Notes: generated by a model not told the origin, from the sequence alone. A stretch of 64,000 nucleotides of DNA from Uliginosibacterium sp. (GCA_016718265.1 JADKDZ010000005.1:372001-436000), one strand, 5' to 3'. Shown: positions 1 to 10,722, counted from the stretch's first letter. A program made the numbers and translations.

Positions 1-563
1 CTCTTGTAGCGCATCTTGACGGCTGCGATAGCCTCCTTGGCGCAGGGCAGTTCGTCTTCCACGCAGGTGTCCCGCGTGACCAGCAGAACGGAAACATCGT
101 CGGCAAGCTTGCGTATCTGGTCGACAAAAGGCCCGATCTCGATCGCCTCCAGAATAAATGTGGTGTCGTCCATCATTGGCGTGTATTCAACCTCGCGCAG
201 CATCTCGTCTTGCCCCTCGACATTCAGAGCAATCCTCTGGCTGGCTTTGCCACCTTTCTGCAGCACCCCGATGAGTCCATCAAGATGATCAGCATCTTCA
301 AAAATGGCCTTGATCAGCTTCTTCTGCCCGATAGCCCCGGTTGTCGGCGCAAGCTGGTAGAAGCGACTCTGAATCTCTCTGGCATGGCTGACAATCTGCT
401 CGCCAATGAACAGGCGGGCGCGCTCGTTTGCACTACGACGATTGAGGTCTTCGATCAGGGAAGAAATGAGCGCCGACACCCCAACGACGGCCAGAAAACC
501 TGCAAAAAAGAGTACCAATAAAGCCGTGCTGGCCTTTTTGGTATTTTGCAGCTCTTGGCTCAT
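1..563 (-). CDS. Membrane-anchored signalling protein, N-terminal part (cut by window edge)
   Basis: The frame is open from an ATG at 563 to the window edge (about 187 codons). The product has a short cytoplasmic start, one hydrophobic segment at about residues 13-35, and then a hydrophilic, mostly helical stretch that looks like a periplasmic sensory region. No catalytic domain lies in the visible part, so it could be a histidine kinase, diguanylate cyclase or chemoreceptor. It starts 16 bases after the stop of the binding-protein gene on the same strand, so the two are probably co-transcribed. A binding protein paired with a sensor instead of ABC permease genes would suggest ligand sensing, but that is inference. 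Confidence 0.6.
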   Translation of the reverse strand, partial: MSQELQNTKKASTALLVLFFAGFLAVVGVSALISSLIEDLNRRSANERARLFIGEQIVSHAREIQSRFYQLAPTTGAIGQKKLIKAIFEDADHLDGLIGVLQKGGKASQRIALNVEGQDEMLREVEYTPMMDDTTFILEAIEIGPFVDQIRKLADDVSVLLVTRDTCVEDELPCAKEAIAAVKMRYK

Positions 564-579
564 CGACAATTACCCGATG

Positions 580-1341
580 CTATTTGTTATCAAGAAAACC
601 GTGCTTCCGAAACACTGCCTGACCTTCTTCGGACGCGGCATAGTCGATAAATTTACGGGCAAGCGCAGGGTTCTTGCTGAACGTTAACTGCATCAGCAAC
701 AAGGCCTGTGGTTTAGCCATCTTCTTGTCCATATCAACGGCTTCCATATGCGGGGCATTGTCCGGAAAAAATGCCGTCGCACGCCAGTTCAACGCAACAT
801 CTACATCACCACGTTTCATTGCTAACATGATCGAACGGGAGTCCGGCAACAACTCCAGCGCTCTCGAAACCACTTTGGGATAGATACCTGCTGCGTCAAG
901 CATGGTTTTGGTTTCCTGGCCCACACTGCCGCTCTCGGAGTTTCCGATCACAACAACCAGATCCTTGCGCAGCAATTCATTCAGATCGCCCTTCACTTTC
1001 TTCGGATTGCCCTTTTGAACGAAGATAGCCATCTGGTTGTAGCCGACAAGTTTGAAATCGCCGAGCAAGCCGTCTGCCATATGTTTTTCACGATAAGACG
1101 GCTCACCGGGCAGATAAAGGTCACCCTGCCGGCTCTTCTTGGCGCTTTGATAGAGGTCTTCAGACCCGCCTTGCGCAATCTGGATTTTTACGTTTTCGGT
1201 TTGCTCGAAATTGCGCGCCAGTTCAGTCATCGGCCGAACCTGAGTGATCCCGCAGTAAATCAGCATGTTCTGCTGCTGTGCCCAGGAAGAAACACTGACG
1301 AGAACAATGGCCAGTGAAAGAATGAGTTTTGCTTTGAACAT
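580..1341 (-). CDS. Periplasmic substrate-binding protein, ModA-like
   Basis: The 253-residue product has a signal peptide (Lys near the start, hydrophobic core, probable cleavage after SSWAQ). The mature part begins with an LIYCGI strand and a TELARNFE helix, as in ModA-type molybdate/tungstate and related anion-binding proteins. A GNSESGSVG segment and a late RGDVDVALNW segment fit the two-lobed fold. No permease or ATPase gene is adjacent; the next gene downstream encodes a membrane signalling protein. It may therefore present a ligand to a sensor rather than feed transport. The ligand cannot be told from sequence alone. Confidence 0.7.
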   Translation of the reverse strand: MFKAKLILSLAIVLVSVSSWAQQQNMLIYCGITQVRPMTELARNFEQTENVKIQIAQGGSEDLYQSAKKSRQGDLYLPGEPSYREKHMADGLLGDFKLVGYNQMAIFVQKGNPKKVKGDLNELLRKDLVVVIGNSESGSVGQETKTMLDAAGIYPKVVSRALELLPDSRSIMLAMKRGDVDVALNWRATAFFPDNAPHMEAVDMDKKMAKPQALLLMQLTFSKNPALARKFIDYAASEEGQAVFRKHGFLDNK

Positions 1342-1560
1342 ATCAACGCCTCCGGGACAACAGGCCGTTCAAAAGAAAAATGTACCTGTCTATTCCATAA
1401 ATTCCGTACTCAGGCAGCCCGTCGCTCACGCTTTCCCAGGGTTTTCATTGATCCGGCTCTGTATTCAGTTTGCTACACAGAGAAGCCTTCAACCGCCACT
1501 AAACTAATGGCTCAAGAAACCATTAACGGGTCCAGTCAAGAAAACTTTCAGATTCATCTC

Positions 1561-2322
1561 TCAACCCTTGCCCGGCAAGCGGAACGCGCTTGCCAATGAC
1601 TCAAGCTCTGCAGCATTGCTCTCGATGCTCGCCAGTCTGGCATCAATACCATGCAGACTGCCGGCAATCTCTCTGGTCAGCGCTGCAATATCCTGAACAT
1701 GATTGGCAGTCGTCTGGGCCCGGTCTTCCTGATCGCCGATGTCATGCGCAATTGACTGCATCAGCGTCTGCACTTCTCCTGTACCGTCAAAGATCTGGCG
1801 TAAAGCGTCTTCAGAAGTGCGGATGTAGCCAGAAGTGGAATCTACATGCTTCTGCATGTCATGGGTTGCCGTCACGGCAACACTGACCTGCTTGCGTATC
1901 CCCTCCACTACCTGCGCAATGCGTACGGTACTTTGGGCTGTTTTCTCGGCCAGTTTCCGTACTTCATCGGCAACTACAGCGAACCCTCGACCGGCTTCGC
2001 CCGCACGCGCTGCCTCAATTGCTGCATTAAGCGCCAGAAGATTGGTCTGCGATGCTATTTCACCGATCTCGCCGGACACCAACGAGATGACCTGTACAGA
2101 CTCATTCAGGCCAACGATGATCTCGCCGGTCTTGCGCGAAGCCGATTCCATGTCGGCCGACGCCGCCAGCTCTGCACAAACAGCCTGCATGCCTTGCTGC
2201 GCAAGCTCCACACTCAGGCTCGACTTATACGCTACAAGACGCGCCGTCCCGGAGATACCCGCAATTGTTGCAGACAGATCGCTGATAGCCTGATCGACAG
2301 ACCGTGTCCGCTCATCCTGCAT
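1561..2322 (-). CDS. Methyl-accepting chemotaxis protein, N-terminally truncated
   Basis: The frame encodes a complete chemoreceptor signalling domain with the hairpin tip (EIASQTNLLALNAAIEAARA, followed by a GEAGRGFAVVADEVRKLAE segment). There is no transmembrane segment, ligand domain or HAMP domain. The frame stays open upstream to 2550, but those 76 codons are rich in Arg, Pro and His and resemble no receptor. I therefore place the start at the ATG at 2322, where receptor-like sequence begins. An IS30 remnant lies just upstream at 2635, so the 5' half was probably lost by rearrangement. It could be a soluble receptor fragment or a pseudogene. Confidence 0.65.
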   Translation of the reverse strand: MQDERTRSVDQAISDLSATIAGISGTARLVAYKSSLSVELAQQGMQAVCAELAASADMESASRKTGEIIVGLNESVQVISLVSGEIGEIASQTNLLALNAAIEAARAGEAGRGFAVVADEVRKLAEKTAQSTVRIAQVVEGIRKQVSVAVTATHDMQKHVDSTSGYIRTSEDALRQIFDGTGEVQTLMQSIAHDIGDQEDRAQTTANHVQDIAALTREIAGSLHGIDARLASIESNAAELESLASAFRLPGKG

Positions 2323-2634
2323 GTCAGCATGTCCAGTCAGCAGGCGCGTACCCTTTTGAGGATGCTTATGGATGAAGGCGAACCCGCCCCTTCCTTGGAC
2401 TATCGGCTTGCGCTTCCGCCGCTTGACTACCCATTCGGGAGGCGGGTGCGAGTGGTCCGTCCCAAGACATGCCGTGCGGCGGAACGCAACGCGGTTCCGC
2501 CAATCAAACACTCGTGAAACCTGATTCTCGTCTTGCGAACTCCAGTACAAGTTGTAACACCTTGAGGCCCTTGCAAAGGGTTAATGTAAGCAATGGGGTT
2601 GCCTTTGTGAGTGTCGAATCCTGAAGGAGCGCCT

Positions 2635-2890
2635 ATGTCGTTTGCTCACCTCTACCGGCCTCCCCGGTGTCAGATCGAAAAGCTGGCTGCAGAAGGACAA
2701 TGCTTCGCAGTCATCGCACGTAGTCTCGGTACCCAAATAGGTCCGTGACCCGCTCAAGCAGGAATGGTCGTCGCAACAGTTCAGTGGTCGCTCAGGGCTT
2801 TGCGCGAACACCAGCGGCAGCTCAGTCAGCTCACAAGCGATCTACGTCGGACTCTCCCGCATGCACAGTCCGCTGGGCCGGCACAAGCAC
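2635..2890 (+). mobile_element. Degenerate IS30-family transposase fragment
   Basis: Starting at the ATG at 2635, the frame reads an N-terminus typical of IS30 transposases (SFAHLYRP, QIEKLAAEG, VIARSLG) and stops at a TGA at 2746-2748. The similarity resumes in the adjacent frame from about 2745 (RNGRR, VAQGFAR, SAHKR). This is an IS30 helix-turn-helix region carrying a frameshift. No DDE catalytic region or terminal inverted repeat was found. The rest of the 2551-3139 interval shows no other gene. Confidence 0.6.
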
Positions 2891-3139
2891 CGGTCAGGGA
2901 CCGCGAATGACAAGGGGCTGTCTGCCACATCCGCGCCCAACCTCATCACGTAACAGCGGCGATGGGCATGCGCTTGACAGCCCTTTCGGGAAGACACAAG
3001 CAGACTTGTCTGGGGTCCCTCCTTATCGCTTATCGAGTATGCCCTAAGATGCTGGCACACAGCCCTCCACACGTGATGAGCTATTGCGCGTGATAGAGTG
3101 GCCAACGTCATGAAGTAACACAACGGGGGCTGTGCTTTT

Positions 3140-4294
3140 ATGTGTCGAGTTTCTATTGCGGCGATGTCGCTTGCAGTTATCTCCATCCTGTTTGGTTGCG
3201 GAGGCGGTGGTGGGCAAAGCGAATCGGAAATCGTTTACCCGCCCAGTTCAACCGGGGTGCCAAACATACGGAATTATCGACCCATGCCCTACGGAAACCC
3301 GCCCGGGGCCTCGGAGAAGGCCTTCGCCGCGCAGCGTGGCATCGGTCGTGGCGTAAACTTCGGCAACATGCTGGAGGCTCCATGGGAGGGTTACTGGGGG
3401 GTATCTGTCACGGACGAGTTCATCGATAAAGCCAAAGAGGCTGGTTTTACTTCGATTCGTCTGCCGGTGAAGTTCAGCAACTATGCTGCGACAACGCCTC
3501 CGTACGAGATAGACCCAGTGTTCATGCAACGTGTCGAAGAAGTCGTCGACAAGCTCCTAGCAAAGGGCTTCTATGTTGTGCTGGACATGCACCATTACAT
3601 GGACATATACGGGCAGCCGGAGCATGAAGGGGCGAAGTCCCTGAACAACCCTGAAGCCGTCGACGTTCGCCTGATCATGATGTGGGAGCACATTTCTCAG
3701 AGATTCAAGTCCAAGAGTGATCGCCTCCTTTACGAATTACTGAACGAGCCGAGCAGTCGCTTGAATGGCCCGGACGAGAACCCCGGAGAAATGTGGAACA
3801 TCCTGGCAGCGCGGACCCTCGGTGCAATTCGAAAGATCGAACCCGACCGCGTCGTCGTGATCGGCCCAGTCTTCTACAACACCGCGGAAATGCTTGATTA
3901 CCTGAAGCTGCCTAACGACCCCCATATCGTCGTCACGGTCCATCACTACGGCCCCCCCGATTTCTATCTCCAAGGTGCGACATTCGTGTCGCCGGTACCA
4001 CCCATCGGAGTCAGCTGCTGTGATGAAGAGAGAAAGAAAGTCTTGGTTGAGTCTTTCTCAATCGCGAAGAGATGGTCGGACAAATATAAGTATCCGATCT
4101 TCCTCGGAGAGTTCGGAAGCTCCATATATGCTGACGCTGATTCGAGATCCGCGTATAACCGCGTCATGCGAGACGGCGCAGAGCGGAATGGCCTCACGTG
4201 GACCTACTGGGAGTTTGCGTCAGCCTTTGGCTTATACGATCAGGAAGCACACGCCTTCCGGCCAAAGGTGATGGAAGGCTTGCTGGGCGATTGA
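3140..4294 (+). CDS. Glycoside hydrolase family 5 (cellulase-like) lipoprotein
   Basis: The 384-residue product has a lipoprotein signal peptide ending in the lipobox LFGC (Cys20), followed by a Gly-rich tether, so it is likely anchored in the outer membrane. Residues about 65-375 form a GH5 (beta/alpha)8 domain: RGVNFGNMLE near the start, LDMHHY at 138-143, the acid/base Glu193 in LLNEP, VHHY at 257-260 and the nucleophile Glu314 in FLGEFG. Both catalytic Glu are present, so it should be an active beta-glucanase or mannanase. It stands alone between an IS30 remnant and dbpA. Substrate specificity is not determinable here. Confidence 0.9.
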   Translation: MCRVSIAAMSLAVISILFGCGGGGGQSESEIVYPPSSTGVPNIRNYRPMPYGNPPGASEKAFAAQRGIGRGVNFGNMLEAPWEGYWGVSVTDEFIDKAKEAGFTSIRLPVKFSNYAATTPPYEIDPVFMQRVEEVVDKLLAKGFYVVLDMHHYMDIYGQPEHEGAKSLNNPEAVDVRLIMMWEHISQRFKSKSDRLLYELLNEPSSRLNGPDENPGEMWNILAARTLGAIRKIEPDRVVVIGPVFYNTAEMLDYLKLPNDPHIVVTVHHYGPPDFYLQGATFVSPVPPIGVSCCDEERKKVLVESFSIAKRWSDKYKYPIFLGEFGSSIYADADSRSAYNRVMRDGAERNGLTWTYWEFASAFGLYDQEAHAFRPKVMEGLLGD

Positions 4295-4537
4295 TGCGCC
4301 CTCGACATGCGAGGCTGACGTCCGTCGTTACTCCGGATGAAGATCAAGCCAGCATCCGGAGCTTTTCGTGCGGTCAGCGGCAAACGCACCGCAGAGCGTG
4401 CGCACGGCCTCTCCAAGCGCCGCTTGCAGCAAGCGTCTGCGGGCATGCCAAGCCAGGACCCGCATCGCTGCTTGGCTCTGGCATGGCATGCCGCGGGAGG
4501 TCCTGCCCGCAAGCCTCTTCAGGCATGCCGATGGAAA

Positions 4538-5949
<1,412 letters not shown>

Positions 5950-6018
5950 AGCAAAGGGCTGCCAGTCTAGCAGGCTGGCAGCCCCGGGTCTGTCACATTG
6001 CTTGCCGAGGCCGCCTGG

Positions 6019-7775
6019 CTACAGCCCGCCGATGATCTTGTTGCCGGCGGCGTCGGTTTCCACCAGCTTGGACATGTCTTTCTCGATCACCACGCGGTCA
6101 ATGTACATCGACTGCGTCTTCGGCACGCCGCCGTTCCAGTAGGTGAAAATGTAGAAGAACGGTGCGTAGCTCGCGGCTGTCTTGAGGGTGCGAACGTCCT
6201 GGAGATCAAGAAACAGCACCATCTGGTTACCCTTCTTGCGCCACGCGCGAACCCGGCCCGTGCCGCCCTGGCTCTTCGGTACATTGTCGAAATCCACTTG
6301 AATTTCGAAGGTCTCCCACGCGCCTCTCTGCATGACTTCGCCTGTGTCATACCAGTACTTTCCAGTACCGCTGTCACCCTCGAAGATATACGTCAGTTCT
6401 CCATCTTCCGACGCGGGAACCCCAAGACACAGCGTTTTCAGATACAGATCGTGGTAGCCCTCATTGCCCTGCGAGGTTTGGTCTAGTTCCGTACGAATGC
6501 GGAAGAACTTGAGACGACCGCCACCACAGGCATACCAATCGAAACCTGTCGGGAAGTACACCGACCACTGGGCGTGCACACTCTGCCCCTTGCCGAGCGA
6601 AGTCGGGAAGTTGGCGCCGCCGCCCATGGCCCATTCGGTCGCACCGGCGGTCGCTGTCGTCTTCCAGGCCTTGCTGCCAAAGGCCACGCGCTCGGTTGAG
6701 ATCGTGCCGAAATTGGTGTCGCCCTTGTCGGCTTCCAGCAGCATCCAGGGGGTGAATTTGAGCTGGCCGCTGCTGGCGGGCCCGCCGCTGCTCGACGAAC
6801 TGGAACTGCTGGACGAGCTGGAACTGCTTCCGCCACTGGAGCTGCTCGAAGAGGAACTCGAACTGCTGCTGGAGCTACTGGAAGAAGAACTCGACGAGCT
6901 CGACTTGCCACCACTGCTGGAGGATGAAGAGCTCGAACTACTGCTTGAACTGCTCGAAGACGAACTTGATGTACTTGATTTTCCGCCACTGCTACTGCTG
7001 GACTGGATGAGCTCGACGAGCTGCTGGAGCTCGACCCGCCCGAGACCGGCGCGGCCGCCGTGCTGACCTGGATCGTTGCGGCCATCGAGGCATTGCCCTC
7101 GGCATCGCGGGCATGCACGGCAATCGTGTACGACGTGGCGGCGCGCAGTCCGCTGGCGGTGTAATTGCTCGCCGTGCTCCCCAGGGTGGCGATCAGTACG
7201 CCATTGAGCGTGACGTCATAGACCGCAACGCCTGTGTTGTCGCTGGCGGGCAGCCAGGCCACGCTGAGGCTGCTCTGGCCGATCTGGGTCGCACGCAGGC
7301 TGCCCGGTGCAGAAGGCGGCTGGGTGTCGCGCACCGCCGCCAAGGGCGGCGTGAGCACCACCAGCTCAGCCGACGCGGGCGAGAGATTGCCGGCCGCATC
7401 GCGCGCCTTGATCTGGTAGCGGTGCGTCGTATTCGGGCTCACCGACACGTCGAGATACACCAGGGTGTTCGCGCTCACGCTGCCCAAGAACCGGCCATCG
7501 CGATACACATCGTAGGCCGACACGCCGCGATCATCGCTCGCGCCGCCCCAGCGCAGCAGCACGCTGGTGGCGGTCAGGCCAGAATACGCCGGCGCCTCGG
7601 GCGCGCTGGGCGCCTGCGTATCCGGGCTTGCCCCCGTGCCACCCGAGCTGGAACTGGTGCTCAGGTTCGGGCTGCCTGTGCCGTCCGACGCCTCGCCCCC
7701 ACCCCCGCCCCCACAGGCCGAAAGCAGGAGCAGAGAGGCGAGAAGCAGGCTTGCACGGGGGAGGATGAATCGCAT
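6019..7775 (-). pseudogene. FN3-FN3-polyserine lipoprotein with C-terminal concanavalin-like domain (copy A), frameshifted
   Basis: The start is taken as the ATG at 7775, giving a lipoprotein signal peptide with lipobox LSAC (Cys21). Two fibronectin type III domains follow (about 52-137 and 148-235), then a long Ser linker with Gly-Gly-Lys breaks, then about 240 residues resembling secreted polysaccharide-lyase/lectin jelly-roll domains. The frame breaks in the linker, where CTGGA is tandemly duplicated at 6998-7002 and 7003-7007. Deleting one copy rejoins the frames into a 583-residue protein. Copies B (55062) and C (57793) share the N-terminal half and the upstream leader. The C-terminal fold assignment is inference. 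Confidence 0.75.
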
Positions 7776-7878
7776 GTTGAGACCTGACTGCGTGGCACGC
7801 ACGCGCGAGAACAAAACCAGGGAAAACGTCGCATCGGGATCGCGGACGCCGCTTCACGCGCGGCTCCCGGGACTTCCG

Positions 7879-7974
7879 GATTGACGGCCATGCTACGGCG
7901 GACCTAAGGGCAGACAAAAGCCGCCTGTCGGAAAACGACAATGGCATTCATATCGCTTGGTTTTTTGGTAAAAC
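7879..7974 (-). promoter_or_regulatory. Conserved 96-bp leader, copy A
   Basis: This 96-bp block on the minus strand aligns without gaps to 54887-54982 and 57612-57707. It starts with GTTTTACCAA and ends with AGCATGGCCGTCAATC. It lies about 104 bp upstream of lipoprotein A. Possible hairpins are GTCG/CGAC (block positions 36-39 with 45-48) and GGCGG/CCGCC (50-54 with 74-78). It also lies between this gene and the divergent msbA. Confidence 0.55.
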
Positions 7975-8033
7975 AGGCTTCGGCTTGGCCTGCTGCTACA
8001 ATGGCTGCGCCTGTTTCCCGCCACCCTGCTTCG

Positions 8034-9809
8034 ATGAAAGATTCCTTCCAGCTCTACAAACGCCTGCTCGTCTACATCAAGCCTTACTGGCGGGTGTCGC
8101 TGCTATCCATCCTGGCGATGTCGGCGGTAGCGCTGCTCACGCCGCTGATGGGGCAGCAGATGAAGGCGCTGGTGGATGACGTGCTGATCGCGAAATCGCC
8201 GGGCGCACTCAACAGCGTACTGATCGCGCTGGTCGGTATCGTGTTCTGCAAGAGTCTGGCGGAATATGCCTCCAATGTGTCCAGCCAGTGGGTGGCCAAC
8301 AAAGCCATCGACGATCTGCGCCGGCTGGTTTTCGCACACCAGATGCGCCTGCCGATCGCGACCCATCAGGCCCAGACGTCGGGGCGCATGCTGTCGCGGG
8401 TGACGTATGACATTCCGCAGGTCGGTGCCGCCCTGTCGACGGCCTGGGTGATCGTGATCCAGGATTCCTTGCAGGTGCTCGCCCTGCTGGCGTATCTGTT
8501 TTACAGCGCCTGGCACCTCACCCTGATCATTCTGGCCATCGGCCCACTGATCGCCTGGGTGATCCGCAAGGCCAGCACGGGAATGCGCGCCTCGAACCGC
8601 AATCAGCAACTGCAGATGGGCGAGATGACCTGTGCAGTCGAAGAACAACTGGCGGGGATGCGCGAGATCAAGATCTTTGGCACGGCAGACTTCGAAGCGA
8701 GTCGTTTCGCCGCTATCTCGGATCGCCTGCGTCGCGAGACCATGCGGGTAGTGCGGATTGCGGCACTGAACGTGCCCATGGTGCAGGTGCTCGCCTTCAT
8801 GGCTGCCGCCTGCGTGATCTGGGCGGCCGGTGGGCTCGTATCCAGCGGGCGCCTCACGCCGGGCGACCTGATGGCCTATGTGACGGCCACCGGCCTGATC
8901 TTCGAGCCGATCCGGCGGCTGACCAACATCAATTCGACCATCCAGCGCGGGCTGGCGGGCGCACAGAGCATCTTCGAGCTGATCGACGAGCGGCCGGAGC
9001 CTGACACGGGCACCCGGCTGCTGGCCGCGCCGCACAGCACCCGCGGCGCAATCCGCTTTGAGAACGTGAGTTTCGCTTACCCCGGCCAGGAGAGCCCGGC
9101 GATCCATGCGCTTTCGCTGACAATAGCGCCGGGCGAAACGGTGGCCTTTGTGGGCGCATCCGGAAGCGGCAAGACCACGCTGGTGGCGCTGGTGGCGCGG
9201 TTCTTCGAGCCACAAGCCGGCCGCATCCTGATCGACGAGGTGCCGGTCGACGAAATGCCCCTATCCACGCTGCGTGCGCAGCTCGCGCTGATCGGGCAGC
9301 ATGCCGCGCTGTTTGACGAGACGGTCGCCCACAACATCGGCTATGGCCGCCAGGGCGCCAGCATGGACGAGATCCGCGCTGCCGCCACCCAGGCCCATGC
9401 ACTGGAGTTTATCGAGAAGCTGCCAGAGGGCTTTGACACCCGGATTGGCACCAACGGCAACCAGCTCTCGGGTGGCCAGCGCCAGCGTCTGGCGATTGCA
9501 CGTGCCTTTCTCAAGGATGCGCCGATCCTGCTGCTGGACGAGGCGACTTCAGCACTCGACAACGAATCCGAACGTGTGGTGCGAGAGAATCTGGTGGAAT
9601 TGCGCCGTAACCGCACGGTGCTGGTCGTGGCGCATCGCCTGACCACGATTCGCGACGCCCATCGCATTGTGGTGATGGAGCGCGGCCAGATCGTTGAAAT
9701 CGGCACGCACGAAGAATTGCTCGCCGCCAATGGTGCATACGCACGCCTGCTCGCGAGTGGTGAAGATGTCGTCGGTGAGGATGCACACGGCCAGCACAAG
9801 GCAAGTTGA
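8034..9809 (+). CDS. msbA: Lipid A export ATP-binding/permease protein MsbA
   Basis: This is a 591-residue half-transporter. Six transmembrane helices lie in about residues 20-310, followed by a nucleotide-binding domain with Walker A GASGSGKTT, signature LSGGQRQRL, Walker B LLLDEATSALD and the switch His in VAHRLTT. It flips lipid A-core across the inner membrane. I chose the ATG at 8034 (MKDSFQLYKR), which matches the usual MsbA start; the frame is open upstream to 7941. It is transcribed divergently from lipoprotein A and stands alone. Related exporters of the same family are possible, but the lipid A setting of the window favours MsbA. Confidence 0.88.
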   Translation: MKDSFQLYKRLLVYIKPYWRVSLLSILAMSAVALLTPLMGQQMKALVDDVLIAKSPGALNSVLIALVGIVFCKSLAEYASNVSSQWVANKAIDDLRRLVFAHQMRLPIATHQAQTSGRMLSRVTYDIPQVGAALSTAWVIVIQDSLQVLALLAYLFYSAWHLTLIILAIGPLIAWVIRKASTGMRASNRNQQLQMGEMTCAVEEQLAGMREIKIFGTADFEASRFAAISDRLRRETMRVVRIAALNVPMVQVLAFMAAACVIWAAGGLVSSGRLTPGDLMAYVTATGLIFEPIRRLTNINSTIQRGLAGAQSIFELIDERPEPDTGTRLLAAPHSTRGAIRFENVSFAYPGQESPAIHALSLTIAPGETVAFVGASGSGKTTLVALVARFFEPQAGRILIDEVPVDEMPLSTLRAQLALIGQHAALFDETVAHNIGYGRQGASMDEIRAAATQAHALEFIEKLPEGFDTRIGTNGNQLSGGQRQRLAIARAFLKDAPILLLDEATSALDNESERVVRENLVELRRNRTVLVVAHRLTTIRDAHRIVVMERGQIVEIGTHEELLAANGAYARLLASGEDVVGEDAHGQHKAS

Positions 9810-9982
9810 GCGGAGTCACCCGTCAAGCAAGCTGCGGCAAAGTGGAGGTTTTGATCAAGCCACGCTTGATCGTGAGGGCAGGCAATTCGCCTGGAGAGAG
9901 ACTAGGCCGTCTGACGCCCTGCTCCAATCGTGGAGTTCTCTGTCGGGGCACTCAGAGGTGGGTACTGCAGGGGTAAAACCGG

Positions 9983-10009
9983 GAGTCTCCTGGGGTGTCC
10001 AGGAGACTC
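9983..10009 (-). terminator. Hairpin terminator after the 63-aa small gene
   Basis: A perfect 11-bp stem GAGTCTCCTGG/CCAGGAGACTC with a 5-base loop lies 16 bases beyond the stop of the gene at 10026. On the minus strand it is followed within a few bases by TTTT. Confidence 0.55.
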
Positions 10010-10025
10010 ATCTCGCCAGCATGTC

Positions 10026-10217
10026 TTAGAACCGGTGCATCAAGGCGACGCGCAAGTTTTCTTCAATATGCATATCCGCTTCGTTACGACCGATCGCGCC
10101 GAACTCAGTGCTATGACGGGTAACTTCAGACAGATAGGCTTCGCGCTCGGCTTCCTCTGCGCTGGCATTGGCGAGGTGTACCGGGATGAAATCAAACATT
10201 CCAAGTGTCGGGACCAT
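10026..10217 (-). CDS. Small conserved hypothetical protein (63 aa), tandem paralogue 1
   Basis: I do not recognise the family. The 63-residue product (MVPTLGMFDF start, HRF end) is a clear paralogue of the gene at 10470-10664. Shared segments are MVPT-GMFDF, the acidic helix EAERE/DAERD, AYLSEV-RHST-FGA and a C-terminal R-AL---RF. It has no signal peptide or membrane segment, is mostly charged and helical, and has no cysteines. A good ribosome-binding site (AAAGAGAG) precedes the ATG. The preserved protein pattern with diverged linking DNA, together with the shared promoter element, supports it being a real gene. Confidence 0.65.
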   Translation of the reverse strand: MVPTLGMFDFIPVHLANASAEEAEREAYLSEVTRHSTEFGAIGRNEADMHIEENLRVALMHRF

Positions 10218-10275
10218 TTTGTGACTCTCTTTCTTTGTGGGTTTGGGGGTATGAGATTTCTCATCTCATGGCTTC

Positions 10276-10320
10276 ATCCTACAAACAAAGAACCTCGATT
10301 GCCAATTCGAGTGTTTGATT
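10276..10320 (-). promoter_or_regulatory. Promoter of small gene 1 with 19-bp box
   Basis: On the minus strand the box AATCAAACACTCGAATTGG (10320-10302) runs into a -35 of TTGGCA (10305-10300). After 18 bases comes a -10 of TAGGAT (10281-10276). The same box and spacing occur upstream of the second paralogue. Confidence 0.55.
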
Positions 10321-10404
10321 CCACGATCAAATAAATTCAATGCTATCAGGCAGATAGCGTAATCTTATCCGCACATCAGAACGATTTAGCCTTGCGTATC
10401 AGAA

Positions 10405-10436
10405 ACGAAAAGCCCGCCATAAGGCGGGCTTTTCGT
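10405..10436 (-). terminator. Rho-independent terminator after small gene 2
   Basis: A perfect 14-bp stem (ACGAAAAGCCCGCC and its complement) around the loop ATAA, with A/T runs on both sides. It lies 33 bases beyond the stop of the gene at 10470 and could work in both directions. Confidence 0.8.
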
Positions 10437-10469
10437 TGTATTGAATCCAGCTATCTGGAATCGCGTTTC

Positions 10470-10664
10470 TTAGAAGCGATTCAACAGCAGTGCCATGCGC
10501 ACGCAGGCATCAATGTGTGCCTGGCTTTCGATGCCGGTGCTGGCGCCGAACTGGGTGCTGTGGCGATTAACCTCGGAGAGGTAAGCATCGCGCTCGGCGT
10601 CTTCGATCTGCGCGCGGCCAAGGCGTTCAGGCATAAAATCAAACATACCAAAGGTTGGGACCAT
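10470..10664 (-). CDS. Small conserved hypothetical protein (64 aa), tandem paralogue 2
   Basis: The start is placed at the ATG at 10664 (MVPTFGMFDFMPERL), preceded by AAAGAGA, not at the longer in-frame extension to 10784. The 64-residue product parallels the gene at 10026: the same start, an EDAERDAYLSEVNRHSTQFGA core and the same LL-RF end. It is a charged, helical, probably cytoplasmic protein of unknown function. The two genes have separate promoters and terminators, so they are independent transcripts rather than an operon. The family is not identified. Confidence 0.65.
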   Translation of the reverse strand: MVPTFGMFDFMPERLGRAQIEDAERDAYLSEVNRHSTQFGASTGIESQAHIDACVRMALLLNRF

Positions 10665-10722
10665 TTTGCGTTCTCTTTCTTTATTGTTTATTAGGGGTGG
10701 GTTGTCTTGAACCCGTGATTGA

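Noticed and set aside
6464..7066. A Leu/Glu-rich repeat protein opposite lipoprotein A (also opposite B and C)
   Set aside because: The LLELLE pattern is only the complement of Ser codons in the polyserine linker.
7965..8002. A sigma-70 promoter for msbA
   Set aside because: TACAAT at 7997 looks like a -10, but no acceptable -35 lies at the right distance.
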